DNA of 64,000 bases from Luscinia megarhynchos (GCA_034336665.1 CM067591.1:248001-312000); one strand, 5' to 3'; counted from the stretch's first letter, positions 32,666 to 44,806 are shown. Numbers and translations: made by a program. The notes: generated by a model from the letters alone, not told the origin.

Positions 32666-33106
32666 GGTGTGCCTTGACAGAGCTGCCCTCCCCTGCCAGC
32701 TGCAACCCAGAGCTCCAGCACACGTGGGATGAATCCCTGTGCCTCCTGTGGGAGCTGGGCCCCTTTCACTGTTCCCCTGTGCCAGTTCCTGTGTTTTTCT
32801 CTCTGAACTGGGAGTTTTTCACCAACCATCCCAACCACGCCAGGAATGGGGTGGGGATGTTTTGACAGGGAGTCCTGGATCACGTCCAGATCCCACCCAG
32901 CTCCCTCCTCTCACCTCTCCCTGCTCCTGATGTGCTTGGCTCCGAGTGTCAAGAGCCTGGAATTTGAGAGAAAACAGACTCAGGGGGCAAACACTGCCCT
33001 GAGCAGGGGGAAATCCAGGGGTGTCAGGCCCGGGATCACACACACGTGTGGGAACGGAATATCTGGGGCTAAAGCTGCATCTGTAAAACATCTTGGGGAG
33101 CATCTC

Positions 33107-33580
33107 TGAATCCCACCTGTGTGGGAGCATCCCTGAAAACTGGGGGGCACATCCCTAAAAACCTGGTGCACATCCCCAAAAATCGGGGTGCACATCCCTG
33201 AAAATTGGGGCGCACATCCCTAAAAACCTGGTGCACATCCCTGAAACCCCGGGTGCACATCCCTAAAAACCTGGTGCAAATCGCTGAAAATTGGGGCGCA
33301 CATCCCTGAAAATTGGGGTACACATCCCTAAAAACCTGGCGCACATCCCTGAAACTCGGGGCGCACATCCCTGAAACCCTGGATGCACATCCCTAAAAAC
33401 CGGGGTGCACGTCCATGAAAACGGGGGCGCACATCCCCGAAAACCTGGGCGCACATCCCTGAAACCCCAGGTACACATTGCCTGAAATTGGGGCGCACAT
33501 CCCTAAAAACCGGGGCGCACATCCCCGGAAACTGGGGTACACATCCCTAAAAACCTGGCGCGCATCCCCGAAACTCGGGC
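33107..33580. repeat. GGGCGCACATCCCTAAAAACC minisatellite
   Basis: About 21 units of 21-23 bp (GCGCACATCCCTGAAAATTG, GTGCACATCCCTAAAAACCT). It ends at the edge of a CpG-rich island. Confidence 0.9.
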
Positions 33581-34827
33581 GCGCATCCCGTTTCCAGCGG
33601 GATCCGCTGCGGCTGCGGCGGCTCCGCCCGGCCCGGGGGCGCTCCCGGAGGCGCCGCGGGCGCGTCCCGGTCCCTGCCGCGCTCCGTTCCTCTGATCCTG
33701 CGCGTCCTGCCCCGGGCGGGCTCTGCCCCGCCCGCTGCGGCCGCTTTTGCTCAGCAGGCAAATCTCGGCGGGGCGAAGCTCCCGCAGCAGCGCGCCGGAG
33801 CGCAGTGTGCCTCCCAGGTTTGGGGATTCCACGATCCCCTTCCCTCTTCCCGGCCACCTGCAGGGCCCCGCTCCAGCTTGTTCCAGGCTCAGGCGCCCCG
33901 GGAAAGCAGCTCCTGTCATGGGGAGACCTTTCCCTGCTCTGCCCCCACCCAAACCTGGATTTCTGAGATGGAAATCACAGCAGGGGCTGGGATGAGGCGC
34001 TCGGGGATCCTCCAGGGGACCCCTGGGCTTCCCCGGGATGCTCCTGCACCAGGTGCTCCCTCAGGGCTCGGTGGATTCAGCGCCCCCGGCCCTGCGCCCA
34101 AAATCAGAGCCCAGTGGAACCGAATTCTGCATCAAGCAGCTGGGTGTGTCCCAGGGAACAGGGGGACCCCATGGAACCCCGGGAGGGACTGGGCTGGGAG
34201 GGAACCTCGGGAACCCCTGGGTGCCCTGTCCCACCCTCTGCTCCTGTGCCCGCACCCCCCACTGGACCAGAGGCTTTGGGGAACATTTCCACGCACGAAA
34301 ACATTCCTGAACCTTCCAACTCTCAACCCTAAAAATCTCTAAATCCCTAAAAATCCTTTTTTTGGAGCCTGAAGGGGACCCAGCCCAGCTCCCCCATGGA
34401 GCCCAGGTCCCAGAGCTCCTCGCAGAGCCTCTCCTGGCCGAGCCTGGCAGAGCCTGTCCTGGCCGAGCCTGGCAGAGCCTGTCCTGGCCGAGCCCGCCCG
34501 GTGAGTCAGCCCCGCACAGCGCCCGAGTCAGCACTTCCCGCGGAGCCGCCGGAGCCGGGCTGGGACGAGCAGCCGCATCCCCGGAGGGACCCGCCGGGAC
34601 CTGCTGGGCTGGCGCGGCGCTGGGAACGCGCTGCTGACACAGGAGCGGCCGGGCAGGGCAGGGAGCGGCCCTGCCTCCCCCCCGGGCACAGCTTGGGACG
34701 GGCTGGAGTCTCCCGGGAAACCTGGAGCCAGCCCAGACCTGCCCCGCTCCTCCTGCAGCCGGGGAAAGCTGCTCGGTTATCCGGGGCAGGCGAGATCCCA
34801 CCCCAGCGCCCAGGGCACGACCCTCAG
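33581..34827. other. CpG-rich island, no gene recognised
   Basis: 33590-33800 and 34500-34640 are the most CpG-dense intergenic stretches. A 24-bp repeat GCAGAGCCTGTCCTGGCCGA lies at 34425-34500 and ends at CCCG|GTGAGTCAG. It could be an unannotated promoter or first exon. Confidence 0.35.
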
Positions 34828-35047
34828 CAGAGGGAGCTCAGGACCCCGAGAATTCCTGGTTCTATTCCCAAACCTCATCCAGAAGGGAGCTCAGGAACCC
34901 CAAGAATTCCTGCTCCCATTCCAGAGGGGAGCTCAGAACCCCAAAAATTCCTGGTTCTATTCCAGAGGGGAGCTCAGAACCCCAAAAATTCCTGGTTATA
35001 TTCCAGAGGGGAGCTCAGAACCCCGAGGATTCCTGCTCCCATTCCAG
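34828..35047. repeat. GGGAGCTCAGAACCCC minisatellite
   Basis: About five copies of a roughly 41-bp unit (GGGAGCTCAGAACCCCAAAA, ATTCCTGGTTCTATTCCAGA). Confidence 0.87.
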
Positions 35048-35267
35048 GGTGAGCCAAGCTCAGGTGAGATTCCCAGGTCCAGCCTCAGTCCTGAGGAGAG
35101 CCCCAGGCCCAGGCCTGGCTGCGTTGGAGCAGCTTTTCCCAGAAAACCTCCACCCTCCTGCCTGTTCCCCTCACACAGGGAACAGGAATTGCACCCAAAA
35201 TGCCAGCAAGGGTCTCAGCCCTGCCAGCAGTGCCTTCCCGGAGCTTCCCAGCACAGCTCTCACACGT

Positions 35268-35345
35268 GGGGTGGTTTGGGTGGGAAGGGGCACTGACCCC
35301 CCCAGGGCCGTGGGGACACCTCCCACTGCCCAGGGACGGGGCAGC
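35268..35345 (-). mobile_element. CR1 LINE 3' end (reverse), short
   Basis: GGGGTGGTTTGGGTGGGAAG then GGCACTGACCCCCC, directly beside the 21-bp array at 35372. Confidence 0.6.
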
Positions 35346-35371
35346 CCCGGGGAACCCACCCCCCACGGCCA

Positions 35372-35658
35372 GGAGCAGCACCCACCGCAGCCTGCCCAGC
35401 ACCCACCGCAGCCTGCCCAGCACCCACCGCAGCCTGCCCAGCACCCACCGCAGCCTGCCCAGCACCCACCACAGCCTGCCCAGCACCCACCGCAGCCTGC
35501 CCAGCACCCACCGCAGCCTGCCCAGCACCCACCGCAGCCTGCCCAGCACCCACCGCAGCCTGCCCAGCACCCACCGCAGCCTGCCCAGCACCCACCACAG
35601 CCTGCCCAGCACCCACCGCAGCCTGCCCAGCACCCACCGCAGCCTGCCCAGCACCCAC
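35372..35658. repeat. 21-bp minisatellite CACCGCAGCCTGCCCAGCACC
   Basis: About 14 copies; nearly all are identical, with a single G/A change in two units. It is the most homogeneous minisatellite in the window. Confidence 0.95.
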
Positions 35659-36133
35659 CCTTTCCCTCTGCGCTGGGAGCCGTTCCCCGTGTCCCCCTGC
35701 CCTGCCCCGTCCCTGTGCCGCTCTCCCGGAGCCCCTGCAGGTCCTGGCAGGCCCTGACTCCCCCTGAGCCCCTCACCCGCCCAGCTGAGCCCCCAGCCCT
35801 GCCAGCCCGGAGCCGGCTGTCCTCAGGGCTGCTCCCAGATTCGTGGGATGCAGAGGCAGAGCTGGCACCGGGGCTGGCAGCTGCTCCCTGCCTGTGCCTG
35901 GGTTCGGGGCAGGAGCTGTTTGCTGTGCCAGCCCGGCAGCAGGGCCTGTCCCAGCACGGCGGCTCCCACATTCCTGCGGGAGCAAACTGCAGCTCAGCAG
36001 CTCCCGGGGCTGCCGGGCCCCGGGGCAGGGCGGGGACACCGAGGGGCACGGAGGGACCGCGGGCAGCAGCTGCCCTGTGCTGCCCGGAATGACACCAGCA
36101 GCCAGCAGAGGGGCTCACCCTGGGCTGCTGTGC

Positions 36134-36812
36134 ATCCCATCCCCATCCCATCCCCGCATCCCATCCCCATCACATCCCATCCCATCACATCCCATCCCCA
36201 TCCCATCCCATCCCTGCATCCCAAATCCCCGTGCCCCATCCCATCCCTGCATCCCATCCCATCCCATCCCACCCCATCCCTGCATCCCATCCCTGCATCC
36301 CATCCCATCCCATCCCATCCCTGCATCCCATCCCCATCACATCCCCGTATCCCAATCCCCGCATCCCATCCCATCACATCCCATCCCATCACATCCCATC
36401 CCATCCCATCCCATCCCCATCCCATCCCTGCATCCCATCCCCATCCCATCCCATCACATCCCATCCCTGCATCCCAATCCCTGCATCCCATCCCTGCATC
36501 CCATCCCTGCATCCCATCCCTGCATCCCATCCCTGTATCCCATCCCCCCATCCCATCCCACCCCATCCCTGTATCCCATCCCATCCCAATCCCATTATCC
36601 CATCCCTGCATCCCATCCCTGTATCCCATCCCATCCCATCCCATCCCATCCCATCCCATCCCATCCCATCCCATCCCATCCCAATCCCTGCATCCCATCC
36701 CTGTATCCCATCCCTGCATCCCATCCCCGTATCCCATCCCCATCCCATCCCATCCCATCCCATCCCATCCCATCCCATCCCATCCCATCCCATCCCATCC
36801 CATCCCATCCCA
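36134..36812. repeat. (CCCAT)n pentanucleotide array
   Basis: CCCAT units mixed with CCCTGCATCCCATC and CCCTGTATCCCATC forms, about 680 bases. Confidence 0.95.
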
Positions 36813-36825
36813 CAGGGCTGGATCT

Positions 36826-37235
36826 GATCCCTGCCCCAGCACAGGACAGGAATTTCATCAATTACCCAAAATGTGTCATGGAAACATGGATCAGATCCCT
36901 GCTCTACCACGTGATGGGGGTTTCATCAATTATCCAAAATGTGTCCTGCCATGGAAACACATCCTGCCCCAGCACATTGAGGGAGTTTCATCAGTTATCC
37001 ACGTGTGTCCTGCCATGGAAACACAGATCTGATCCCTGCCCCAGCACAGGACAGGAATTTCATCAATTATCCCAAATGTGTCCTGCCATGGAAACACAGA
37101 TCTGATCTCTGCCCCAGCACAGGACAGGAATTTCATCAGTTATCCAAATGTGCCATGGAAACACAGATCCTGCCCCAGCACAGGACAGGGATTTCATCAA
37201 TTATCCCAAATGTGCCATGGAAACAGGATCTGGTC
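36826..37235. repeat. About 70-bp tandem repeat
   Basis: Five to six copies of a unit made from CTGCCCCAGCACAGGACAGG, AATTTCATCAATTATCCAAA, TGTGTCCTGCCATGGAAACA and CAGATCTGATCC. Confidence 0.9.
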
Positions 37236-37584
37236 CCTCCCGAGCCTCCCTGCCCCTCAGCAGGGTCCCCACACAAGCCTGGGCAGCTCTGGCCTCAGAA
37301 CTTCCTCACTGCCACGGGAGCTCCGTGGCTGGGGAGGACCCAAGGACGGAAGGATGGAATTCCAGGGGGCTGATAAGGAGCATTTTATGGTCCTGATTGA
37401 ACTGGGATTGCCAGGTCAGAAGAGATAAGGTCTCTTAAAAGGGAGTATTTTGTATTTCCTGGGAGCAGATCCCCACCCTGGCCCGGCTCCAGGGGAACCA
37501 GGATCCCCCAAACCAGCTCGTGCCAAGGAGCCTGAGCTGGGAAATGCTGGCAGAGCTTGTGTCCCCAAAGAGCCACTGCACTTC

Positions 37585-37945
37585 TGGTGGGCACTGCTGG
37601 GGCTGGGCCAAAGCTGCCAGGCCTTCTCAAGCTCCAAGTATTTTTCTCAGGCATGAAACTTTCTCAGCCCCAGCTAGGATTTTTCCCAAGCTGGAGGTTC
37701 CTTCTTTATTGTGAGCACAAGAGAAAGAATCACAGCAGAGATAAACACCTGCAGGTCCCTGGGAAAGCCAGGGAAGGAGAAGAGGTGTCTCTGTCTCTGA
37801 CCAGTGACCTGTTTGTGTTTTGTTTTGCACAAACTGCCTTATTTAAGGCAGTGGCTTCTTTTAATAAACTGCTCTTTCTTGTTCTTTCTGCACCAGGAGT
37901 GTCTTGGTGCTGTTTTTGCTGCTCTGTGATCCTTTTCAGGGCAGC
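37585..37945 (+). mobile_element. LTR-like repeat, copy 2
   Basis: Near-identical to copy 1 from GCTGCCAGGCCTTCT through the AATAAA at 37863-37868 to GCTGCTCTGTGATCCTTTTC. The differences are scattered substitutions and small indels, as expected for two old insertions of one family. Confidence 0.6.
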
Positions 37946-38342
37946 ACTTCGGTGCCAGGGGGAACCAAACCTGCCCCAGTCTGTGCCACGAGTGAGGACA
38001 GTGGGAGAGCTGAGGGCTGGAATGAGCCCAGAGAGGGGAGCAGGAGCTCAGGGAGCAGCTCCCACAGCGTGCAGGCTCTGCACCGGGAGCAGGGAGGACA
38101 CGGGAGACCCCCGGGAACCCTTCCCACCTGGAAACCCAGCCTGAGGCCTCCTGGCCAAGGCACTTGTTGCAGACCTGGGAGCCCGAGGAGGAGCAGCCAA
38201 ACTCCCCCTGTGTGTGACCCAGCACGGCAGGGAACCCTGGAGGGGTTTGGTGGGACCCTGACCCCATCCCAGCCCCCTGCCCCTGCCCCACCAGCCTGGC
38301 CCGGGCACTGCCAGGGCTGGGGCAGCCCCAGCTGGGAAACCT

Positions 38343-39130
38343 GAAAGTGACCCTGAGCCCAGATCTGTGACAGTGACCCTGAGCCCAGATCTGTGACAGA
38401 GTGACCCTGAGCCCAGATGTGTGACAGAGTGACCCTGAGCCCAGATGTGTGCTGGAGTGACCTTGAGCCCAGATCTGTGACAGTGACCCTGAGCCCAGGT
38501 CTGTGACAGAGTGACCCTGAGCCCAAATCTGTGACAGTGACCCTGAGCCCAAATCTGTGCTGGAGTGACCCTGAGCCCAAATCTGTGACAGTGACCCTGA
38601 GCCCAGGATTTGTGCTGGAGTGACCCCTGAGCCCAGGTCTGTGACAGAGTGACCCTGAGCCCAGATCTGTGACACTGACCCTGAGCCCAGATCTGTGACA
38701 GAGTGACCCTGAGCCCAAATCTGTGCTGGAGTGACCCTGAGCCCAAATCTGTGACAGTGTGACCCCTGAGCCCAGGTCTGTGACAGAGTGACCCCTGAGC
38801 CCAAATCTGTGACAGAGTGACCCCTGAGCCCAGGTCTGTGACAGTGACCCTGAGCCCAGGTCTGTGACAGAGTGACCCTGAGCCCAAATCTGTGACAGTG
38901 ACCCTGAGCCCAGGTCTGTGACAGTGACCCTGAGCCCAGATCTGTGACAGAGTGACCCCTGAGCTCAAATTCAGACAGTGACCCTGAGCCCAAATCTGTG
39001 ACAGAGTGACCCTGAGCCCAAATCTGTGACAGTGACCCTGAGCCCAGATCTGTGACAGTGACCCTGGGCCCAGGTCTGTGACAGAGTGACCCTGAGCCCA
39101 AGTCTGTGCTGGAGTGACCCTGGGCCCAGG
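38343..39130. repeat. GTGACCCTGAGCCCAGATCTG minisatellite
   Basis: About 28 copies of a 27-31 bp unit (AGTGACCCTGAGCCCAGATC, TGTGACAG), immediately after LTR-like copy 2 and unique sequence. Confidence 0.93.
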
Positions 39131-39509
39131 ATTTGACTTTTCCCACCCAGGTCCCACCAGGGCTCTGCTCCCTCCCCAGTTCCCCAGAAGGAAGAAGTTC
39201 AGCCTTTGCCCCAGAGCTGGTGATGCTGGGAGGGAAAGCCAGACTCCCGAATCCCAGCTTGGGGCTGCTCCTTTCCCAGGATCAGATTCCCAGGCTGCCA
39301 CCTCTCCCTTTTCTCCTGTGATGCCGAAGTGACAGGAGCAGCAAGAAGGAACCTGCCCTGAGCTGAGCCAAGGGAATCCAAGCTCTGCCCTGGGACCTGC
39401 AGGGGCAAGTTCCCAGCCCAGGAATCTGCTGCCAGCTCCTGGCTCCTGGTCCCTCATTCCTGCTGGGATCAAGCTGGAGGTTGAATTAATCCATTTCTTG
39501 CCAGGTAGA

Positions 39510-39620
39510 AACCATGGGGTGGCCTGGTGGGCAGGGACACCTTCCACCCCTCCAGGGAGCTCCAGCCTGGCCTTGGACACCTGATTTAACACTGGCACGA
39601 TTATTCTTCACTTTCCCCAG
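39510..39620 (-). mobile_element. CR1 LINE fragment (reverse)
   Basis: GGCAGGGACACCTTCCACCC then CTCCAGCCTGGCCTTGGACA. Confidence 0.65.
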
Positions 39621-40834
39621 CCAGGGACTCCTGGGTGGGAGCTGCCCCTCCCTCAGCACCAAAGCCAAGCACAGCTGAACAAACTCTTTGAGAAAACGTT
39701 CTATGGACGTGGTCCAGCCCTGCTTTGGAGATCCCCTTTGAGGAAATGCTGAAACCCAGCCCAGTTCCAGGAAGAGGAACTCACAGAAACTTCTAAATGT
39801 GGTAAATGTGGGAAGCAGAGAATGAAAACTTGGAGGGAGTGACATTGAGTGTCACAGGAGTGACAGTAAAGAGAAATCCAAAATAAAAATAAAAAAGGAT
39901 CTCATTGACTGCAGCCCAATCCTTCCTCCCAGGGCTGGGAGCACCTGCAGAACCACCTGGAAAGGGGAAGCTCCAACCTCTGAATTTCGGTGTTTCAGCT
40001 CCCCTGCCTCGATCCTCCCGTGCCAGAAGGGGAGAGCGACCCCCAGAGCAGGGGGGGTCCCTGAGCCCCAGCAGGGGCAGGGGGCTGATTCACCCCTGAG
40101 GGGTTTGGGAGCTGGCTCAGCTCTGAGCCCAGGCTCCAGATCTGCTGCTCAGCCTTTCCATGCCCAGAGCATTGTGCAACCACAGAGCCAAGATTCCCCA
40201 TCGGGGATGGAAAAACTGAGGCAAGCTGGGCTGGAGGCCAGGGCAGTCCCAGAGCTCAGAGCTGTGCACAGCAGAACACCCAGCCCTGGCAGGCCCAGCC
40301 TGGGGCCAGGGACTCCCCTCCTGCCCGCTCCAGCTGTGCCCAGCCCTGCAGGGTGGCCAGCCCGGGGTCCCTGGAGGACACTGAGCCTGCTGTCCATCCC
40401 TGGAAGGGTCCAGGGCCAGCCTGGACAGTGGGAGGGGTCCCTGCCCTGGCTTGGGCAATTCCTGGAGACCCTTCCCAGCCAAAGCTCTCCCTGAGCCATC
40501 TCCATTTCCCCAGGACCATTCCTGCCCCCTGAGGAAGGACCACAGGGATTTGCTGCTGTCCCAGAAGCCAACATGGCTTTAACCCTGCTGGAATTTCCCT
40601 TTGGCCTCAGGAGAACTGGGAACACACTTTTGCCATTTGGGAAATGCAGGGGGTGAAAACCAGGCAGGATTCTGCAGGTGCTGCCAGCAGCTGGGATCTC
40701 CCCAGAGCTGTTCCCACCTCCCCAGCCCCAGCCCCCTCCTGGGCAGCAGGAGCAGAGCTGAAAGGAAAATAAAAGTGACTTTCCCTCTTTGCTGAAGGGC
40801 TGACTCCATCCTGGGCTCGGCAGGGTCCCAGGAT

Positions 40835-41095
40835 CACAGAACCACGGGATTGTCCAGGCTGGAGGCGCCCCCGGGGGGGACTGAGTGCGACCACCAGCAC
40901 AGATCATGCCCCAGGTGCCACATCCACACTTTTCTTGGACGTTCCCAGGGATGGGGACCCCCACACTGCCCTGGCAGCCCCTCCCAGCTGCACAACCCTT
41001 TCCATGAAGGAATTGTCCCAGTATCCAACCCAGACTGCCCCTGGTGCAACTCGAGGCCATTTCCCCTGTTCCCTGGCAGCTGATCCCAAACCCCC
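40835..41095 (-). mobile_element. CR1 LINE fragment (reverse)
   Basis: CCCAGGTGCCACATCCACAC, then CAGGGATGGGGACCCCCACA, then GGTGCAACTCGAGGCCATTT follow the antisense order of a CR1 3' region over about 260 bases. Confidence 0.88.
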
Positions 41096-42021
41096 CTGGC
41101 TGCACTGTCAGGGAATCCAGGAGAGGGACAGGGGCCCCTCAGGCTCCTCTGCTCCAGCCCGAGAGCAGGGACTTGCTTTGACCACTCTGAGCTGTGTTTG
41201 TGGCACGAACAAAAGGATTTGGCCGTGGCAAAGGCAAGCAGAGGGAGCTGCGGAACGGGGCCATTCCCCAGCTGCTGGGACAGAGCCACAGCAGCAATTC
41301 CAAAGTCCAGGAAGGAGAGATAAGGAGCCATTCTGCAGTTACAGACACACCAGGCACGGGCAGCATGGAAAAAACTGGAAAAATGGGAACTATCAACTCC
41401 AACCCACACTGCTCCCTCTGCAGCAGCCCACAGGATCCTGCGGGCACATCTGGGGATTCTCAGCAAATAGGAACATGAACCAGGGTCTTGCTGAAGGAAA
41501 AGATCCTTTCAGCCGGGTGCAGGGACAATTTGGGATGCACCCTCCCCACTTCTGGCAAGTTTTCCTAGATTTTTTCACAGGGAAGCACAAAAATCCCTGA
41601 AGGAAAAGAGGGGCTGAAATTCTTTGTCCCTTTAACCGGGAGCAGGGCCGGGAGATCAGAAACATTTCAAAGGTGAAAGAAAACAGCAAATATTGACACA
41701 AGGGAAGGGAAACATTCCAGGGGAAGGGTGTGGGATAAACCATCCTCCAGTGCCCCCAGCAGCACGGCTGGGAAAGGGCAGCTGAGCAGGAGAGGGAGGA
41801 GAGCAGGGGCCAGTGGCAGCCTGGAGCCAGCAGAGCTGCCCCGGAGCTGCTGCAGCGTCAGGGGCTGCCCAGATCCCGAGGGACCCACGGGCTGGGGCAG
41901 CTCAGGGTCCCTGGGCAAAGCTGCATCCATGGGAGGGCCTCAAAATTTCCCTGGAACCTGCTCAGCATCCTGAAACACCCAGAGTGACAGAGTGGTGTGG
42001 GGGAAAGGATCTTAAAATCCA

Positions 42022-42312
42022 TCCCATTGATCCCATTGATCCCATTGATCCCATTGATCCTATCCCATTGATCCCATTGATCCCATTGATCCCATTGATC
42101 CCATTGATCCCATTGATCCCATTGATCCCATTGATCCCATCCCATTGATCCCATTGATCCCATTGATCCCACTTGATCCCATTGATCCCATTGATCCCAT
42201 TGATCACATCCCATTGGTCCCATTGATCCCATTGATCCCATTGATCCCATTGATCCCATTGATCCCATCGATCCCATTGATCCCATTGATCCCATTGATC
42301 CCATTGATCCCA
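42022..42312. repeat. (CCCATTGAT)n 9-bp array inside a CR1
   Basis: About 30 copies, with a few CCCAT-only insertions. Both flanks are halves of one reverse CR1. Confidence 0.93.
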
Positions 42313-42430
42313 TCCCAGTTTGCTCCCAGCCCTGTCCAGCCTGGCCTTGGGCACTGCCAGGGATGGGGCAGCCACAATTTCTCTGGGAATTCCATCCCAG
42401 CCCCCTCCCCACCCCTCACAGCCAGCAATT
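42305..42430 (-). mobile_element. CR1 LINE fragment (reverse) split by a microsatellite
   Basis: CCAGCCTGGCCTTGGGCACT then GGGATGGGGCAGCCACAATT. The missing CR1 3' end appears at about 41990-42022 (GGGGGAAAGGATCTTAAAATCC) on the other side of a CCCATTGAT array. Confidence 0.8.
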
Positions 42431-42439
42431 CCCAATATC

Positions 42440-42808
42440 CCACCCATCCCATCCCATCCCATCCCATCCCATCCCATCCCATCCCATCCCATCCCATCCC
42501 ATCCCATCCCATCCCATCACATCCCATCCCATCCCTGTATCCCATCCCATCCCTGTATCCCATCCCATCCCTGTATCCCATCCCATCCCTGTATCCCATC
42601 CCTGTATCCCATCCCTGTATCCCATCCCTGTATCCCATCCCTGTATCCCATCCCTGTATCCCATCCCTGTATCCCATCCCTGTATCCCATCCCATCCCAT
42701 CCCATCCCATCCCATCCCATCCCATCCCATCCCATCCCATCCCATCCCATCCCATCCCATCCCATCCCATCCCATCCCATCCCATCCCATCCCATCCCAT
42801 CCCATCCC
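42440..42808. repeat. (CCCAT)n and CCCTGTATCCCATC array
   Basis: Two perfect CCCAT blocks flank about twelve CCCTGTATCCCAT(C) units. It is the same motif family as 36134-36812, 6 kb away. Confidence 0.95.
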
Positions 42809-43271
42809 TCTGCACTGGGGAGCCATTCCCTGTGCCTGCCCCCCATCCCTGCCCCCCCCCCAGCCCCTCTCCAGCTCTCTGGAGCCCCTTTAGCCGCTCC
42901 AGAAGAGACTCCAGGGTTTCCCTCCCCGTCCCCAGACTGATCCACACCTTTGTTTTTCCCCCGACACTCTCCCGCGGCAGGATAAAAGGAATTCCCGGCC
43001 AGCACAAAGAGAAACCCGAGGCGGTTTTCCCGAGTCCTGCAGGAGCAGCGACACACGAGCACCATCTCCTGGAGCTGGCAGCTCCTCTCCTCGGGAACGC
43101 AGCTCGCCCGGAGCACGGCTGTGCTCCCCCCACTCCCTTGCAGCAGGGAAAAATGGAAACACAACAGAAGTGCCAGCTCAGTTCCCTGGCACCCCTCAGG
43201 TGCTGAAAGGAATGGGAATAAAAACAGGATTAAAAACCCCAACACGGAATTCAGGATAAAATTCAGTGGTT

Positions 43272-43277
43272 TTTATT
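43272..43277 (-). promoter_or_regulatory. Possible minus-strand poly(A) signal downstream of BCDIN3D
   Basis: The minus strand reads GGAATAAAAACC here. It would be a distal signal about 2 kb after the BCDIN3D stop. An LTR-derived AATAAA at 43948-43953 (minus) is a competing site. Confidence 0.25.
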
Positions 43278-43499
43278 CCAAGGACGTTCTTCTCACAGCA
43301 CTCACCGTTAGGGATGAACCCCTGTCCCAGGAGAGCTGAGCCAGGGCCTCACCCCAGCCCTGCAGGCAGTTTTGGGGTGGAATTTGGGGAAAGGTTCCTC
43401 CTCCAGAGGGGTCAGGCACTGGGGCAGCTCCAGGGAATGGTGACACCCAGGAATGCAGAGCTCAGGCTGGGGGATGCTGGGGTCAGCGGGATTTTTGGG

Positions 43500-43845
43500 T
43501 TCTCCTGGGGCAGCAGGTGTAGTTGATGATCCTTGGGGTCCCTGTCAACTCTGGTTAGTCCGTAATTCTGGAGGGCAGGGAGTGCCTGGACAACACCCTC
43601 AGGCACTGGGTGGGATTTTGGGATGTCCTGTGCAGGGCCAGGAGCTGGACTCCATGATCAGGTGAATCCCTTCCAACTCTGGCTGTTCCATGACTCTGAT
43701 CCTCACAGGGCCCTTTCAGCTCTGGGCATTCCAGCAGTTCTGGGTAGTTTGGGCACCAGGATTTTGGGATTATTGGGTTTTTTTGTATGTCCCGTGCAGG
43801 GCCAGGAGCTGGACTCGAGAATCCTCGTGAGGCCACTGCAGTCAG
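43500..43845 (+). mobile_element. Nested or tandem CR1 3' ends
   Basis: The motif GGGCCAGGAGCTGGACTC occurs twice (about 43636 and 43799), each preceded by TGTCC(T/C)GTGCA and followed by a decayed CR1 end. A third partial end lies at 43520-43580. Confidence 0.7.
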
Positions 43846-43869
43846 GACATTCTGCATTTCCTTGGGCAC

Positions 43870-44440
43870 ATTTGTTGGAGCTGTAGTTGGGAAGGATCTT
43901 CATGGTGAGATAAGATTCACACATCAATATGATGGAAGCCTAACCCATTTATTAATTGTGCACTGCTTCTTTTATACTTTAAACATTGCTGCAACAAGCG
44001 AGGCCAGCAAACAGATCCTTGGCTAGTGAGCATCGTCCATTTATTACTTGTCATTTATTGATTGGTTTCACGAGTTTTTACAACAATTTCTCCACCTCTT
44101 GGCTCAAGCAATGCAGCACCCTAAGTCAGTCACGTCTCTTCTACCTATTTGCTATTTTACTGTATTTTCTCTGCACCTCTACCTTCTTACTTGCTACCTT
44201 AGTGCACCTTCTCAGCCCCCGCTGCTGCTGCTCTAAGTCTTTCCCATCGCTCATTGTTATCACTTTGTATCTCCTTTATGAAAGGTTCGCTGTCAGTGTT
44301 CTCTCCGAACGGACAGAATGATGCAGTTCTCTTAGAGTCAGAGTCTCTGTGTTCATGTAACACAGCCAGAGCCCGGACACACATTCCCGTTATTCCAGCG
44401 AATATTCTTGATACACACAGCGAGCACATGTAGGAACTTG
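43870..44440 (-). mobile_element. Probable solo LTR (minus strand)
   Basis: An AT-rich block with sharp borders. On the minus strand it carries TATAAAAGAAGC (about 43979-43968) and AATAAA (43953-43948) only about 25 bases apart, the compact promoter/poly(A) layout of an LTR. No gag, pol or env remnant is visible nearby. Confidence 0.5.
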
Positions 44441-44586
44441 GATTCCAGGAGCACTTCCTTGCAGCCCAGAAATCAGGTTAGAACTGTCCCAAAAATCGGT
44501 CACAGCCATTCCTTGCCCTGGATTCCCCCAGGAGACCAAGGCCTGACAGAACCAGAGGACAGTCTCAAGCTGCAGCAGGGAAGGTA

Positions 44587-44806
44587 CAAGGTTGGATGTT
44601 AGGGAAAAAGTTTTCACAGAAAGAATAATAAAGTACTGGAAACTCTTCCCAGAGAGGTGGTGGAATCCCCATCTCTGGATGTGTTTTACAAAGGGCTGGG
44701 CATGGCACTGGTGCTGCAGCCTAGACTCTGAGTTGAGGTGTTAGGACATGGGCTGGATCTTAGAGTCTCTTCCAACCTCATCATTCTGTGATTCTGTGAT
44801 TCCCCC
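44587..44806 (+). mobile_element. CR1 LINE 3' end with ATTCTGTG tail
   Basis: AAGGTTGGATGTTAGGGAAA, AGAGAGGTGGTGGAATCCCC and GAGTCTCTTCCAACCTCATC, ending ATTCTGTGATTCTGTGATTC. This is a textbook avian CR1 3' end and the best-preserved one in the window. Confidence 0.93.

Larger units (their letters stand above)
39131..42000. other. Intergenic, no gene recognised
   Basis: Unique sequence with two reverse CR1 fragments. No frame shows a known domain. Confidence 0.5.

Noticed and set aside
34396..34505. A candidate coding exon (MEPRSQSSSQSLSW...) ending in GTGAGT
   Set aside because: The residues come largely from a 24-bp repeat, no known family matches, and no partner exon was found.
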